Source of the DNA: Granulicella arctica
GTDB taxonomy: Bacteria; Acidobacteriota; Terriglobia; Terriglobales; Acidobacteriaceae
Direction of reading: 5' to 3'
Length of the DNA stretch: 64,000 nucleotides
Assembly: GCF_025685605.1 (NCBI RefSeq)
Contig: NZ_JAGTUT010000001.1
Location: 4,154,001-4,218,000, forward strand
How positions within the stretch are numbered: position 1 is the first letter of the stretch; each line of letters begins with the position of its first letter. The notes under the pieces are model-generated. The model was given only the letters and a program-made list of their open reading frames with translations. It was not told where the DNA came from and searched no databases. A program made the position numbers and the translations under genes. This document shows, piece by piece, positions 9,205 to 17,930 of the stretch.

Positions 9205-10080
9205 ATGAGTGTAAAAAGCCAAGAAACAATCCAGGATGCAGATAACCTGAAAATATTCTTTCGGTCCTGGCGCCCTGAAACGAAAGCCCGCGCCACCATA
9301 GTCATCGTGCCTGGATTCAACGCCCATAGCGGTTACTACGAAGACGTAGCCGAGCACCTCGTTGCCGACGGCCTCTCCGTGTACGCCGTGGATCTTCGTG
9401 GCAGAGGTAACTCTGAAGGCGAACGCTTCTTTGTTGAATCGTTCGATGACTACGTGAGTGACGTTGAGGCCGTCATGGAGATCGTGAAAACCCGTGAACC
9501 GGCCTTTCCGATGTTCATGCTCGGTCATAGCGCCGGAGGTGTCGTCGCGTGCCTTTACACCCTCGATCACCCAGCGGATCTTACGGGACTGATCTGCGAG
9601 AGCTTTGCCCATGAACTACCCGCTCCCGAGTTCGTCCTGTCAGTCTTCAAGGGACTGAGTCATCTCGCCCCTCACGCACACATCCTTCATCTTCCGAATG
9701 AGCGATTCTCAAGGGATCCTGTTGCTGTAGCGGCGATGAACAACGATCCGCTGATCGAGAACGAGACTCAGCCTACACAGACCATGGCCGCGATGGTTCG
9801 GGCGGACGAACGCCTTAAGCAGGACTTTCCCCAGATCACATTGCCTGTTCTTATTCTCCACGGAACAGAAGATAAGAACACACGGCCAAGTGGTAGCCAG
9901 CACTTTTACGACAATGCTGGCTCTTCTGACAAGACCCTCAAGTTCTACGACGGCGGATTCCACGACCTTCTCAACGATGTGGATAAGGATGTGGTTCTGG
10001 CCGACATCATCGCCTGGATCAATGGTCATCTGGTTGCGACGGCACACATTCCCGAAGAGCTCCCCGCACTTGCGCATTGA
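9205..10080 (+). CDS. alpha/beta hydrolase, monoacylglycerol-lipase-like
   Basis: A 291-residue cytoplasmic protein of the Hydrolase_4 (serine aminopeptidase/monoglyceride lipase) type. Visible motifs are PGFNAHSGYY, DLRGRGNSEG, the nucleophile elbow GHSAGG with Ser109, an acid at Asp223 (HGTEDKNT) and His253 (GGFHDLLND). Family members cleave monoacylglycerols or other carboxylic esters. ATG 9205 is chosen because CAGGAGA lies just upstream and family homology begins here. No signal peptide is seen. Confidence 0.83.
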   Translation: MSVKSQETIQDADNLKIFFRSWRPETKARATIVIVPGFNAHSGYYEDVAEHLVADGLSVYAVDLRGRGNSEGERFFVESFDDYVSDVEAVMEIVKTREPAFPMFMLGHSAGGVVACLYTLDHPADLTGLICESFAHELPAPEFVLSVFKGLSHLAPHAHILHLPNERFSRDPVAVAAMNNDPLIENETQPTQTMAAMVRADERLKQDFPQITLPVLILHGTEDKNTRPSGSQHFYDNAGSSDKTLKFYDGGFHDLLNDVDKDVVLADIIAWINGHLVATAHIPEELPALAH

Positions 10081-10279
10081 TGTGTTGTGACCAACGTTAT
10101 GCGCCCCTTTCCTCTGCCGCGCTGCGTTTTCGCCGCGTGGCAGTTTTATCCTTGTCCCCTGGGTCAGAGCGATGAAGCCCTAGGATCGATGCTTCTGCCC
10201 GCACAGGCAGGAGATCCCGTTGCTCATCAGCTCCTCTCTGCGATGAAGCGCGACGAGATCAATGGAAAGGAAGTTTGTT

Positions 10280-11670
10280 ATGAATGTGGAGAACTACGAA
10301 AACGTCGTCATCGGCAGCGGCGAGGGTGGCAAGTACCTCGCTTGGCATTTGTCACAGTCTGGACAACAAGTCGCTGTAATCGAGCGGCGTTGGATCGGGG
10401 ATCCTGCCCGAATGTAAACTGCCTCCCGAGTAAGAACGAGATTTGGAGTGCCAAGGTCGCGTACCTCTCGCAGCACGCAAGCACCTTTGGTGTGGCTCCC
10501 ACCAAACCCCCATCTGACATGGAGGCGGTCCAAGAGCGCAAGCGAAGAATGGTGCAGGGCCTAATCGCTACAAATTTGGAACACTACAAGAGTAGTAGCA
10601 CTGAGCTTGTGATGGGTGAGGCAAAGTTTGTTGGTCCGAAGACGCTTGAAGTACAACTAAACGACGGTGGGACTCGAACACTGAAAGCAGAGCGGATCTT
10701 CCTCAACCTGGGAACCCACGCCTCAATTCCCCCGGTCCCGGGCCTCGCAGAGGCTCGGCCCTTAACGAATATTGAGCTTCTTCAACTCGATCGTATCCCC
10801 GAGCACCTTATCGTCTTGGGGGGAGGATATGTCGGGCTCGAGTTCGCTCAGGCGTTTCGTCGTTTCGGAAGCCGAGTAACGATCCTGCACCGAGGGTCGC
10901 AGTTGTTGACGAACCAGGATGCAGATATCGCTGGCTCTCTACTTGAAACGTTACTCAAAGAGGAAATCGAAGTGATTGCCGTCTCCGAGACTCTGAGGGT
11001 GGCGGGGACATCGGGTTCTAGCGTCACTTTGCTCGTAAGAACTGATGCTGGCGAAACCGCGCTTGCAGGAAGCGATATCCTCGTCGCGACCGGCCGAGCC
11101 CCGAACACCACCTCAGTAGGTCTAGAGATCGCTGGTGTTCAACTCACTGACCAGGGGTATGTAAAGGTGGATGATCGTCTCCAGACGACCGCTGCGGGTA
11201 TATGGGCAATCGGGGAATGCGCAGGGAGTCCGCAGTTTACCCATATTTCCTACGATGATTTCCGTGTGATTCGTGACAATCTCGCCGGCATTGATCGGAC
11301 GACAGCCGGCCGCCTGGTACCCTCCTGTCTCTTCACCGATCCACCGGTCTCGCAGATTGGTTTGACAGAGCAGGAAGCTCGCCGTCGTGGAATACCTGTA
11401 CGAGTAACCAAGTTACCCATGGCTGCTGTGCTAAGGACGCGAACCCTCGATGAGAGCCACGGGTTCATGAAGGCACTGCTTGAGGTGGGAGGGGACTGCA
11501 TCCTGGGCTTCTCCATGATTGGACCGGAGGCGGGCGAGGTCATGGCCATCGTGCAAGTAGCAATGCTGGCCGGTCTTCCTTATACAACCTTGCGTGACGC
11601 CACATTTACACATCCGACGATGGCCGAAGGCCTCGTCTTTCTCTTTTCACAAGTGGAGCCACGACGTTGA
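10280..11670 (+). pseudogene. FAD-dependent pyridine nucleotide-disulfide oxidoreductase (mercuric-reductase-like) with a frameshift
   Basis: From ATG 10280 (AAAGGAAG upstream) the frame encodes the FAD-binding start ENVVIGSGEGG and runs to VAVIERRWIG. It then leaves frame in the run GGGG at 10397-10400 and meets a stop at 10414. Adding one G restores GGSCPNVNCLPSKN, the redox-active CxxxxC motif (Cys43 and Cys48 of the repaired protein), followed by a full NAD-binding and dimerisation domain to 11670. Repaired length is about 464 residues, normal for the family. The gene is therefore either inactivated by a one-base deletion or affected by a sequencing error in a G-run. Family members reduce disulfides, metals or quinones with NAD(P)H. 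Confidence 0.8.
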
Positions 11671-11681
11671 CGGTTAGTTAG

Positions 11682-11699
11682 AGCCCCTCACAAGGGGCT
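11682..11699 (+). terminator. short hairpin after the disulfide reductase gene
   Basis: AGCCCC (11682-11687), a loop of about six bases, and GGGGCT (11694-11699) form a perfect 6-bp stem 12 bases after the stop of the oxidoreductase gene. No T-run follows, so it is at best a weak terminator or a processing site before the DinB gene. Confidence 0.35.
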
Positions 11700-11722
11700 G
11701 CGGAGATGGGAGAGGAAGTGCT

Positions 11723-12259
11723 ATGGCAACACACGGATTCGGTGCGCAACTTAGTAATCGAGAGTTTTTCATCAAACGTTGGCAGCAAGAACACTCTGCC
11801 TTTGTCAATGTGATCGCGGCACTGCCGATCGATCTTTTGGACTTCCGGCCACATCCTCTTTCGCGTTCAGCGGCACAGCTAGTTGCGCTGCTCATCTCAG
11901 CCCAGCGGAGCTGTATTCAACTCTGCGACAACAAAAAGAGCTCATACACTGGGATGCACTGGCAAGAACCAACCACCTTGGATGATCGTCTTCACACTGT
12001 GGCAACCTACGAACGCGACCATATCGAATTGAGAGGTCAGCTTGGCGCCTTGGACGATGACAGTTGGAATCATCAAGCCTGGTTGATCCATGGTAAGGAC
12101 GAAATCCTACTAAGGGATACTTTGGGTGGGCTTCTGTGGATTGCTCTCTTCGATACGGTTCATCACCGCGGCCAGTTGACTACCTACATCCGTCCCATGG
12201 GTGGGAAGGTACCGAGCATCTATGGCCCCTCCGCCGACGACCAAAGGGAATGGCACTAA
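11723..12259 (+). CDS. DinB-family protein
   Basis: A 178-residue four-helix-bundle protein. The C-terminal HHRGQL motif is the conserved metal-binding signature of the DinB/YfiT superfamily, and an N-terminal His (QQEHSAF) may supply a further ligand. Many family members are thiol S-transferases (bacillithiol or mycothiol dependent) or detoxification proteins. Placed between two flavin redox enzymes, a part in thiol or oxidative stress is plausible but not shown. ATG 11723 follows GGGAGAGGAAG. Confidence 0.78.
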   Translation: MATHGFGAQLSNREFFIKRWQQEHSAFVNVIAALPIDLLDFRPHPLSRSAAQLVALLISAQRSCIQLCDNKKSSYTGMHWQEPTTLDDRLHTVATYERDHIELRGQLGALDDDSWNHQAWLIHGKDEILLRDTLGGLLWIALFDTVHHRGQLTTYIRPMGGKVPSIYGPSADDQREWH

Positions 12260-12352
12260 TTGGTCGGACGAAGGTCCATTCTTAGGGTCCGCAGCGTCGA
12301 CGCGTCGGTCATAGTCGTACGCACAACGCCAATCGGAGCAGGAGACTTGCAC

Positions 12353-13996
12353 ATGTCGACCGATAACAACGAGAACCACTCAGTACTCTTTCCTCGCCTT
12401 GACGCTCAAAGCCTTCGAACGCTTGAGAGAAAAGGTACGGTGCGAAAGACCACGGTGGGTGAGGTCCTGTTCAACCGGGAAACTCTACAGCATGGGCTCT
12501 TCGTGGTGCTGAGCGGCAGTATTGATCTCGTCGGCGTTGCAAACGGGCATGAATCCATTATCAGCGTGCTCGCTCAGGGTGAGTTCACGGGCGAGTTGAC
12601 TCAGCTCTCTGGTCGGAGAAGTCTTGTCTCTTGTCGAGTCTCGACAGCCGGAGAAGTTCTTGAGGTGGATCGTGCATCGTTGCGCCACATCATGCAAACG
12701 GATGCCGTCGTCGGCAATCTGCTGCTTAATGCGTTTGTGCAACGAAGAATCTATCTGATAGCGAATGCCGTGGGTGACGCAGTCTTAATCGGCTCAACCC
12801 ACTCCAGTGACACCCTACGCTTGCGCTCGTTCTTGGTACGTAACGGGCACCCCTATACCTATCTGGACATTGATGAAGATCCCGATATTCAAAGCGTTCT
12901 AGATCAGTTTGGTATTGAAGTGGCCGACATTCCGGTTGTGATCTGCAGAGGAGACATGGTTCTGCGTGCTCCTAGCAATGCCGAAGCAGCCGTATGTTTC
13001 GACCTGAACGCTGGGGTGGACCAAACGGATGTGTTCGATGCGGTCATCGTTGGAGCTGGACCATCTGGATTGGCGGCTGCAGTCTATGGAGCATCCGAAG
13101 GACTCAACGTATTAGTTGTTGAGAGCAACGCTCCTGGTGGGCAAGCAGGATCGAGCTCCCGCATCGAGAATTACCTCGGATTCCCCTTCGGGATTTCGGG
13201 ACAGGAGCTGGCGGACGCTGCTTACATTCAGGCAGAAAAATTCGGAGCTAGGTTATCCATTGCTCGAAGCGCCTGTACGGTGCAATGCGAGCAGCATCCT
13301 TATCGGATCAAGCTCGATGACGGAACTTTGATCCAGACCCGAACTGTTGTCGTTGCCACCGGATCTCGTTATCGTCGATTGGATATCCCTAATGTCGCTC
13401 GCTTTGATGGTAATGGAGTCTATTACGGGGCGACACAACTTGAGGCTCCTCTGTGTCAAGGCGAAGCCGTCGTAATTGTCGGAGGCGGAAATTCTGCCGG
13501 GCAAGCCGCGATCTTCCTTTCGAGTTTCGCGACTAAAGTCTATCTGCTTGTCCGTGGGCCAAATCTCAAGACCAACATGTCCAAATACCTGATCTCAAGA
13601 ATTGAGGCTTCGCCAAAGATCATCCTTAAGACGCGCACGACTGTAGTGGCTCTGGAAGGTGGAGACAGGTTGGAGGGCATCCGTTGGATGGATCACTTGA
13701 CAGGCGAATCGGAAGACCATGAGGTCCGGCGCCTATTCATGATGGCTGGGGCCGACCCAAACACAAGCTGGGTAAGCGGCTGCCTTTCCTTGGACACTAA
13801 GGGATTCATAAAGACGGGTACGAGCGTGCTTGCAGACTGGAGTCTCCAGCGTGCTCCCTATCCCCTAGAGACAAATGTGCCAGGAGTGTTTGCTGTAGGA
13901 GACGTAAGGGCGGAAAGCGTAAAGAGGGTAGCGTCGGCCGTGGGAGAAGGTTCCATGTGTATCCAGTTCGTTCATCGTGCACTGGCGAATCAATGA
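12353..13996 (+). CDS. cyclic-nucleotide-binding domain fused to thioredoxin-reductase-like FAD enzyme
   Basis: A 547-residue fusion. Residues about 15-130 form a cNMP-binding (CAP effector) domain (GLFVVLSGSIDLV, GEFTGELTQLSGRRS). About 140-215 resemble a thioredoxin/glutaredoxin fold without a CxxC (IGSTHSSDTLRLRSFL). About 225-547 form a thioredoxin-reductase module with FAD motif VGAGPSGLAAA, NAD motif VGGGNSAGQAA and the late FAD motif FAVGDVRAESVKRVASAVGEG. The CxxC expected between the two nucleotide sites is missing (YYGATQLEAPLC in its place), as in known relatives with this architecture. The reaction is therefore not classical thioredoxin reduction. The start at 12353 follows AGGAGA. 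Regulation of redox output by a cyclic nucleotide is an inference. Confidence 0.85.
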   Translation: MSTDNNENHSVLFPRLDAQSLRTLERKGTVRKTTVGEVLFNRETLQHGLFVVLSGSIDLVGVANGHESIISVLAQGEFTGELTQLSGRRSLVSCRVSTAGEVLEVDRASLRHIMQTDAVVGNLLLNAFVQRRIYLIANAVGDAVLIGSTHSSDTLRLRSFLVRNGHPYTYLDIDEDPDIQSVLDQFGIEVADIPVVICRGDMVLRAPSNAEAAVCFDLNAGVDQTDVFDAVIVGAGPSGLAAAVYGASEGLNVLVVESNAPGGQAGSSSRIENYLGFPFGISGQELADAAYIQAEKFGARLSIARSACTVQCEQHPYRIKLDDGTLIQTRTVVVATGSRYRRLDIPNVARFDGNGVYYGATQLEAPLCQGEAVVIVGGGNSAGQAAIFLSSFATKVYLLVRGPNLKTNMSKYLISRIEASPKIILKTRTTVVALEGGDRLEGIRWMDHLTGESEDHEVRRLFMMAGADPNTSWVSGCLSLDTKGFIKTGTSVLADWSLQRAPYPLETNVPGVFAVGDVRAESVKRVASAVGEGSMCIQFVHRALANQ

Positions 13997-14106
13997 TCGC
14001 AAACCAGACAGACAGAGAGCAATTTCTTTTGACAAACGCTGGCGGCTTCCGCAAAGACCTCCCCCTCGAAGAGATCCTATCGTTGGAATCAGCTTCCGGA
14101 GAAATC

Positions 14107-14649
14107 ATGACCTTCACTGACACAATCACTCTACGAAACGCCGAGTTTGCCAAGGAACGGTATTCGTCTGATCTGAAGATTATCCCCTCAGCGAAGACCA
14201 TCATCATCGGGTGCCTCGATCCCAGGGTCGATCCGGTAGACGTCTTCGGTTTGAAGTCGGGGGAGGCAGCGATTTACAGAAATCTTGGCGGCAGGATCAA
14301 TCCTGCCCTCGTCGAAGCCATGGTCTTGCTTCCGATCGTGACCAGAGCCGCAGGCCAAGAGATGGGCGTAGGGTGGGACCTCATCATTCTCCACCATACC
14401 GAGTGCGGCATTATCGGTTGTTATAAACACGCGCCTGATCTGCTCGCAGTCCATCTTGGTGTTAGCAGGCCCCAACTCGATCTGATGGCGATCGGCGACC
14501 CGCGCAAAGCTGTAGCCATGGATGTTGAAGCCTATAGGAGCAATGAAGACATCCCTGGTGGATTCATGATCTCTGGGCTTGTCTACGACGTTGCAACAGG
14601 GTTGATCGAAGTCGTCGTGCCTCCAAGCCGACTCCGCTTGGGTGCGTAG
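14107..14649 (+). CDS. beta-class carbonic anhydrase-like protein
   Basis: A 180-residue protein with the zinc signature of beta-carbonic anhydrases: Cys36-x-Asp38-x-Arg40 (GCLDPRVDP), then His97-x-x-Cys100 (HHTECG). Both motifs are complete, so hydration of CO2 to bicarbonate is likely. The start at ATG 14107 is preferred because CCGGAG precedes it and small beta-CAs begin with a similar MTFTD segment. An upstream ATG at 13993 overlaps the stop of the fusion gene (ATGA) and would add 38 residues without family character. The end is followed by about 100 bases before the NmrA gene. Confidence 0.82.
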   Translation: MTFTDTITLRNAEFAKERYSSDLKIIPSAKTIIIGCLDPRVDPVDVFGLKSGEAAIYRNLGGRINPALVEAMVLLPIVTRAAGQEMGVGWDLIILHHTECGIIGCYKHAPDLLAVHLGVSRPQLDLMAIGDPRKAVAMDVEAYRSNEDIPGGFMISGLVYDVATGLIEVVVPPSRLRLGA

Positions 14650-14751
14650 GGTCAAGCCCGCGCCCATCGGATTCGACCTTAGCCCTCCTTCCAAACCCTA
14701 AATCAGCAACGCGTAAGTGATTCTGATTCCCAAGATCGCGTGAGGCGAGCC

Positions 14752-15663
14752 ATGAATTCTGATCAGGTAAGCAAGCGTAGTACAGCATCTGACGAGGACA
14801 CAAAGCTGATCCTGGTCACCGGGGCAACAGGCGACACTGGACGGCCAACGGTGAAGCTCCTCCTAGAGAGAGGTCACCGAGTAAGAGCATTGGCGCGCAA
14901 ACAAGATGCGCGCTCGAGAGCACTTCAGGAGCTTGGCGCCGACGTTGTCTTTGGCGACATGTTGATGATTGGGGACATCAGGGCTGCGCTGAAGGGTGTC
15001 AGGAGTGCCTATTTCGTCTATCCTCTGGCGCACGGACAAGTTGAGGCCTCGGTAATCTTTGCCAAGGCCGCGGAAGAAGAAGGACTGGAACTCGTCGTAA
15101 ACATGTCCCATAAGCAATCTCGGCCTTTCGCGAGAAGCCAAGCAACGATGGCTCATTGGCTTTCGGAGCAAGTTTTTGACTGGTCAGGAATACCCGTAAC
15201 GCACCTCCGGATTACGTTCTTCGCCGAATGGATACTTTACATCTCCGCCCTTATCCGCAAGGGGCGTTATGTCGTTCCGTTCGATGGGGAAAGCCGGTTT
15301 GCTCCCATCGCGTCAAGCGATATTGCGCGGATCGTGGTCGGTCTACTTGAGAATCCAGCGAAACACGTCGGGCAGGCCCTATCCCTACACGGGCCCGTTG
15401 AATATAGCCATGTCGAGCTTGCGGCCCTTATCGCGCGGGTCCTCGAAAAAGACGTTCGATTCGAACAAGTCTCTACTCCCGAGTTCCTTGAGTTGCTTGG
15501 CATTCCGAACGACACCGCAAAGGGAGCGCACTTCGAGGCGGTGAAGATTGATCAGCAGGAGGGACTTCTCAGCGGGACCGACAGCCTAGGATCGGAGATC
15601 GCCGGCGGCCCACTCATGACGATGGAAGAGTTCGTTGCAAACCATCGTGCGCATCTGACGTGA
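14752..15663 (+). CDS. NmrA-family NAD(P)-binding protein (second copy)
   Basis: A 303-residue paralogue of the protein at 2451-3362. The Rossmann motif reads VTGATGDTGRPT, and the conserved stretches AYFVYPLA, HWLSEQVFDWSGIPVTHLR and FAPIAS are shared almost word for word with the first copy, so they arose by duplication or joint transfer. Expected role: NAD(P)H-dependent reductase or redox sensor, substrate unknown. ATG 14752 is preferred to GTG 14740. It lies upstream of a truncated TetR regulator gene. Confidence 0.82.
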   Translation: MNSDQVSKRSTASDEDTKLILVTGATGDTGRPTVKLLLERGHRVRALARKQDARSRALQELGADVVFGDMLMIGDIRAALKGVRSAYFVYPLAHGQVEASVIFAKAAEEEGLELVVNMSHKQSRPFARSQATMAHWLSEQVFDWSGIPVTHLRITFFAEWILYISALIRKGRYVVPFDGESRFAPIASSDIARIVVGLLENPAKHVGQALSLHGPVEYSHVELAALIARVLEKDVRFEQVSTPEFLELLGIPNDTAKGAHFEAVKIDQQEGLLSGTDSLGSEIAGGPLMTMEEFVANHRAHLT

Positions 15664-15727
15664 ACTGCGCAGATTCAGACGCATACCTCAGACCGCCAGC
15701 CCAGGTCGGTAAGGTTGTCATCACGTT

Positions 15728-16111
15728 GTGAAGGTCCATAAGGCTGAGCCATCTAACGGAACCGACACTCTGTCAGGTGCTAAGCGGGTTGCTAGTGATA
15801 AACCTATGACGGAAAAGAAGACCCGAGGCCGTCAGCGTAGCAGTGAATCGCAGGAGGCGATTCTCAAGGCGACTGCCGAACTGCTGACAGAAAAGCCTCT
15901 TCGAGATGTCACCATCGAATTTATTGCCACTAAGGCGGGCGTGGGAAAGGTGACTATCTACAGGTGGTGGCCCACCAAGGCCTATATCGCGCTGGACGCC
16001 TATCTGAGAATACTTGCCAAGCACATAACGGTGCCGGATACGGGCGACATAAAGACAGATCTCACAACATTGCTTCGCTACAGCATGAATTTAGCGGCTA
16101 TGCCAGAGTAG
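15728..16111 (+). pseudogene. TetR/AcrR-family regulator, apparently truncated
   Basis: The N-terminal half of a TetR regulator: a basic leader, then the helix-turn-helix (ILKATAELLTEKPLRDVTIEFIATKAGVGKVTIYRWWPTK region) and the first helices of the ligand domain. The frame stops at 16111 after at most 127 residues, whereas TetR proteins are usually about 190-220. About 40 bases later the opposite-strand HxlR gene begins to occupy the DNA. I could not find a convincing continuation in another frame, so this looks like a gene cut at its 3' end. The start is uncertain (GTG 15728 or ATG 15806). Confidence 0.6.
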
Positions 16112-16149
16112 TCTGCCCATCTTGGCTTAATACCTCTTGCTCCTCTGTC

Positions 16150-16614
16150 CTATGGAACATGCGTCGACCGGTTAGAGAGCGAATAATTTGCACCAGCCAT
16201 CTCATCGGACCGCAATGGGTGACCGGGGTTCTTCCGTGTGCCTACCGAATGTAGGCGGTTGAGAGCGATGGTCTGCTTGTTCTTAGCTGCCCATACATGG
16301 AGAGGCATCAGCGCACCGCGTAGGGTCTGGCCCAGTTCCGTCAATTCGTAATCGACACGGGGCGGCACGGAGGGAAACAGTGTGCGTGTGACGATGCCAT
16401 CGGCCTCCAGGCGTTTCAGCGTCATCGTAAGCATTCTTTGCGAGATCCCACTGACACGCCGCTGAATTTCGTTGTAGCGCAGCGAGCCTTTCGACAATGC
16501 CCCAACGGCCATAATGGTCCATTTGTCTCCGACGCTGGCAAGCACATCGGCTAGACCCTTGCAATCGGTGGGAGAGAGGGAGCCGTCAGGAACAGAAATG
16601 TTCGTTTCGCTCAA
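16150..16614 (-). CDS. HxlR/DUF24-family transcriptional regulator, probable redox sensor
   Basis: A 154-residue winged-helix protein. One Cys stands ten residues before the conserved G-x-K-W (CKGLADVLASVGDKW), matching in place the sensing Cys of YodB (Cys6) in Bacillus subtilis. The winged helix follows (LRYNEIQRRVSGISQRMLTMTLKRLEADG). TTG at 16614 is chosen as start because AAGGAGG lies seven bases upstream; no ATG is well placed. It is divergent from the DoxX-azoreductase-VOC genes, with a palindrome between. DUF24 regulators of this type repress quinone and diamide defence genes until the Cys is modified. That role here is an inference from context. Confidence 0.82.
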   Translation of the reverse strand: MSETNISVPDGSLSPTDCKGLADVLASVGDKWTIMAVGALSKGSLRYNEIQRRVSGISQRMLTMTLKRLEADGIVTRTLFPSVPPRVDYELTELGQTLRGALMPLHVWAAKNKQTIALNRLHSVGTRKNPGHPLRSDEMAGANYSLSNRSTHVP

Positions 16615-16662
16615 AATAGTGCCTCCTTGTGCAGCTTTCGCATACATCCCATACTAGCCCTA

Positions 16663-16686
16663 CGAACAGATTGTTCGCGTTATACT
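16663..16686 (+). promoter_or_regulatory. candidate HxlR operator and -10 element
   Basis: CGAACA-GAT-TGTTCG (16663-16677) is a perfect 6+3+6 inverted repeat in the 109-bp space between the divergent HxlR and DoxX genes. Directly after it stands TATACT (16681-16686), a good -10 box for the rightward genes. The half-site CGAAC recurs at about 16689 and 16705. A repressor bound here would cover the rightward promoter between -35 and -10. Confidence 0.55.
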
Positions 16687-16723
16687 CACGAACTTCCGGC
16701 CTGAGCGAACGAAAGGACATGAT

Positions 16724-17196
16724 ATGCAGACATTCGCCAGCACCTCCGTAGACGCTGCAATACAAGCCCAGGTCCAGAACTCTGTCGTGAAGTCACAACG
16801 GCGGAACAAAATCATCTACTGGACATTAACACTCGTCATGTTCCTGCCGGCGACCGCGGGAGCGGTCGTCGAAGCATTCACCCATGGACCGGCGAGCATC
16901 GTGAAGATCATGATTGCCCTTGGGTATCCGCTCTACCTCATGAAGCCCTTGGGGGTAGCGAAGATCTTCGGAGGAATCGCGACCTCACGGGCAAGCTGCC
17001 CAGGATGAAGGAGTGGGCTTATGCGGGTTTCTCGTTCGACTTCCTTGGTGCAACGGCGTCGCACCTCATTACGGGAGACGTGGCGTATGCGCTCTTCCCG
17101 TTCGTCTTCTTTCTGGTTCTCTTGGTGTCGTACACCTTGTGGCATAAAACGGCGGCAACTCCGCTGCCATTTGATGACCGGGAAGCTCATGCCTAA
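16724..17196 (+). pseudogene. DoxX-family membrane protein with a frameshift
   Basis: The first part (16724-17008) starts after AAAGGA and encodes the first two membrane helices, ending in frame near KIFGGIA. The second part (about 16984-17196) continues in another frame with LTGKLPRMKEWAYAGF and two more helices. One added base near 16982 would join the two into a single protein of about 157 residues with normal DoxX order, so a one-base deletion is the likely cause. DoxX proteins such as CatD (YfiD) accompany catechol dioxygenases in quinone stress operons. Whether the gene is broken or the base call is wrong cannot be told from one sequence. Confidence 0.78.
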
Positions 17197-17276
17197 CCAT
17201 AGCTGCCACGTTTTCATAATTGTTGGCCCTTTTCCTCGATGAGAGGAAAACGGCGAAACACGAAAGGACAAAGAAT

Positions 17277-17894
17277 ATGCCAAAGCTTCTAGTTGTTGAG
17301 GCAAGCCCACGGGGAGAGTACTCGATCTCCCGCAATCTGACAGTGAATTTCGTAGAGCAATGGAAAGCCGCGCATCCGGGAGGCGAGATTGTGGAACGCG
17401 ATCTCGCGAAGATGGATCTGCCCTACGTGAATCTGCCTTGGTTGGGCGCGAGCTTAACCCCAATCGAACAGCACAGCCCAGAGATGAAAGAAGTCCTTCA
17501 GGTGTCGAACGAGCTTGTGGCCGAATTGGTGGCCGCGGATCACATCGCCATCAGCACCCCGGTCTACAACTACAACATTCCTGCAAACCTCAAGTCTTAC
17601 GTGGACCACATCGTACGCAAAGGTCTAACGCTGGGCATGAAGGGCGAGGGCCTGCTTCACAACAAGAAGTGCACGGTCCTGATGGCCTCGGGTGGCGTCT
17701 ACACCGAGGGCTCGCCGATCCGCGACCGCGATATCGCAACCACGTACCTGCGTCTGATTCTCAAGGTCATTGGAATCGAAGATGTGACAGTCGTTGCCGC
17801 GGGCGGAAGCAAGGTTGTCGACCTTGGAGAGAAGTCGCGAGCTGAGTTTCTCCAGGCGTTTGAGCCAGCCGTCGTATCCGCTGCGCAGATGTAA
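17277..17894 (+). CDS. azoR: FMN-dependent NADH-azoreductase
   Basis: A 205-residue flavodoxin-fold protein. The FMN phosphate loop reads [12 protein letters not shown] (about residues 8-19); [20 protein letters not shown] and [12 protein letters not shown] are typical of AzoR/AcpD. These enzymes carry out two-electron reduction of quinones and azo dyes with NADH, avoiding semiquinone radicals. ATG 17277 follows GAAAGGA. It lies between the DoxX and VOC genes, matching the Bacillus pattern in which azoreductases and catDE answer to DUF24 repressors. Confidence 0.88.
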   Translation: MPKLLVVEASPRGEYSISRNLTVNFVEQWKAAHPGGEIVERDLAKMDLPYVNLPWLGASLTPIEQHSPEMKEVLQVSNELVAELVAADHIAISTPVYNYNIPANLKSYVDHIVRKGLTLGMKGEGLLHNKKCTVLMASGGVYTEGSPIRDRDIATTYLRLILKVIGIEDVTVVAAGGSKVVDLGEKSRAEFLQAFEPAVVSAAQM

Positions 17895-17930
17895 TGCACT
17901 TGTCCCTAGTCCTTTAGGAAGGAATGCTTT

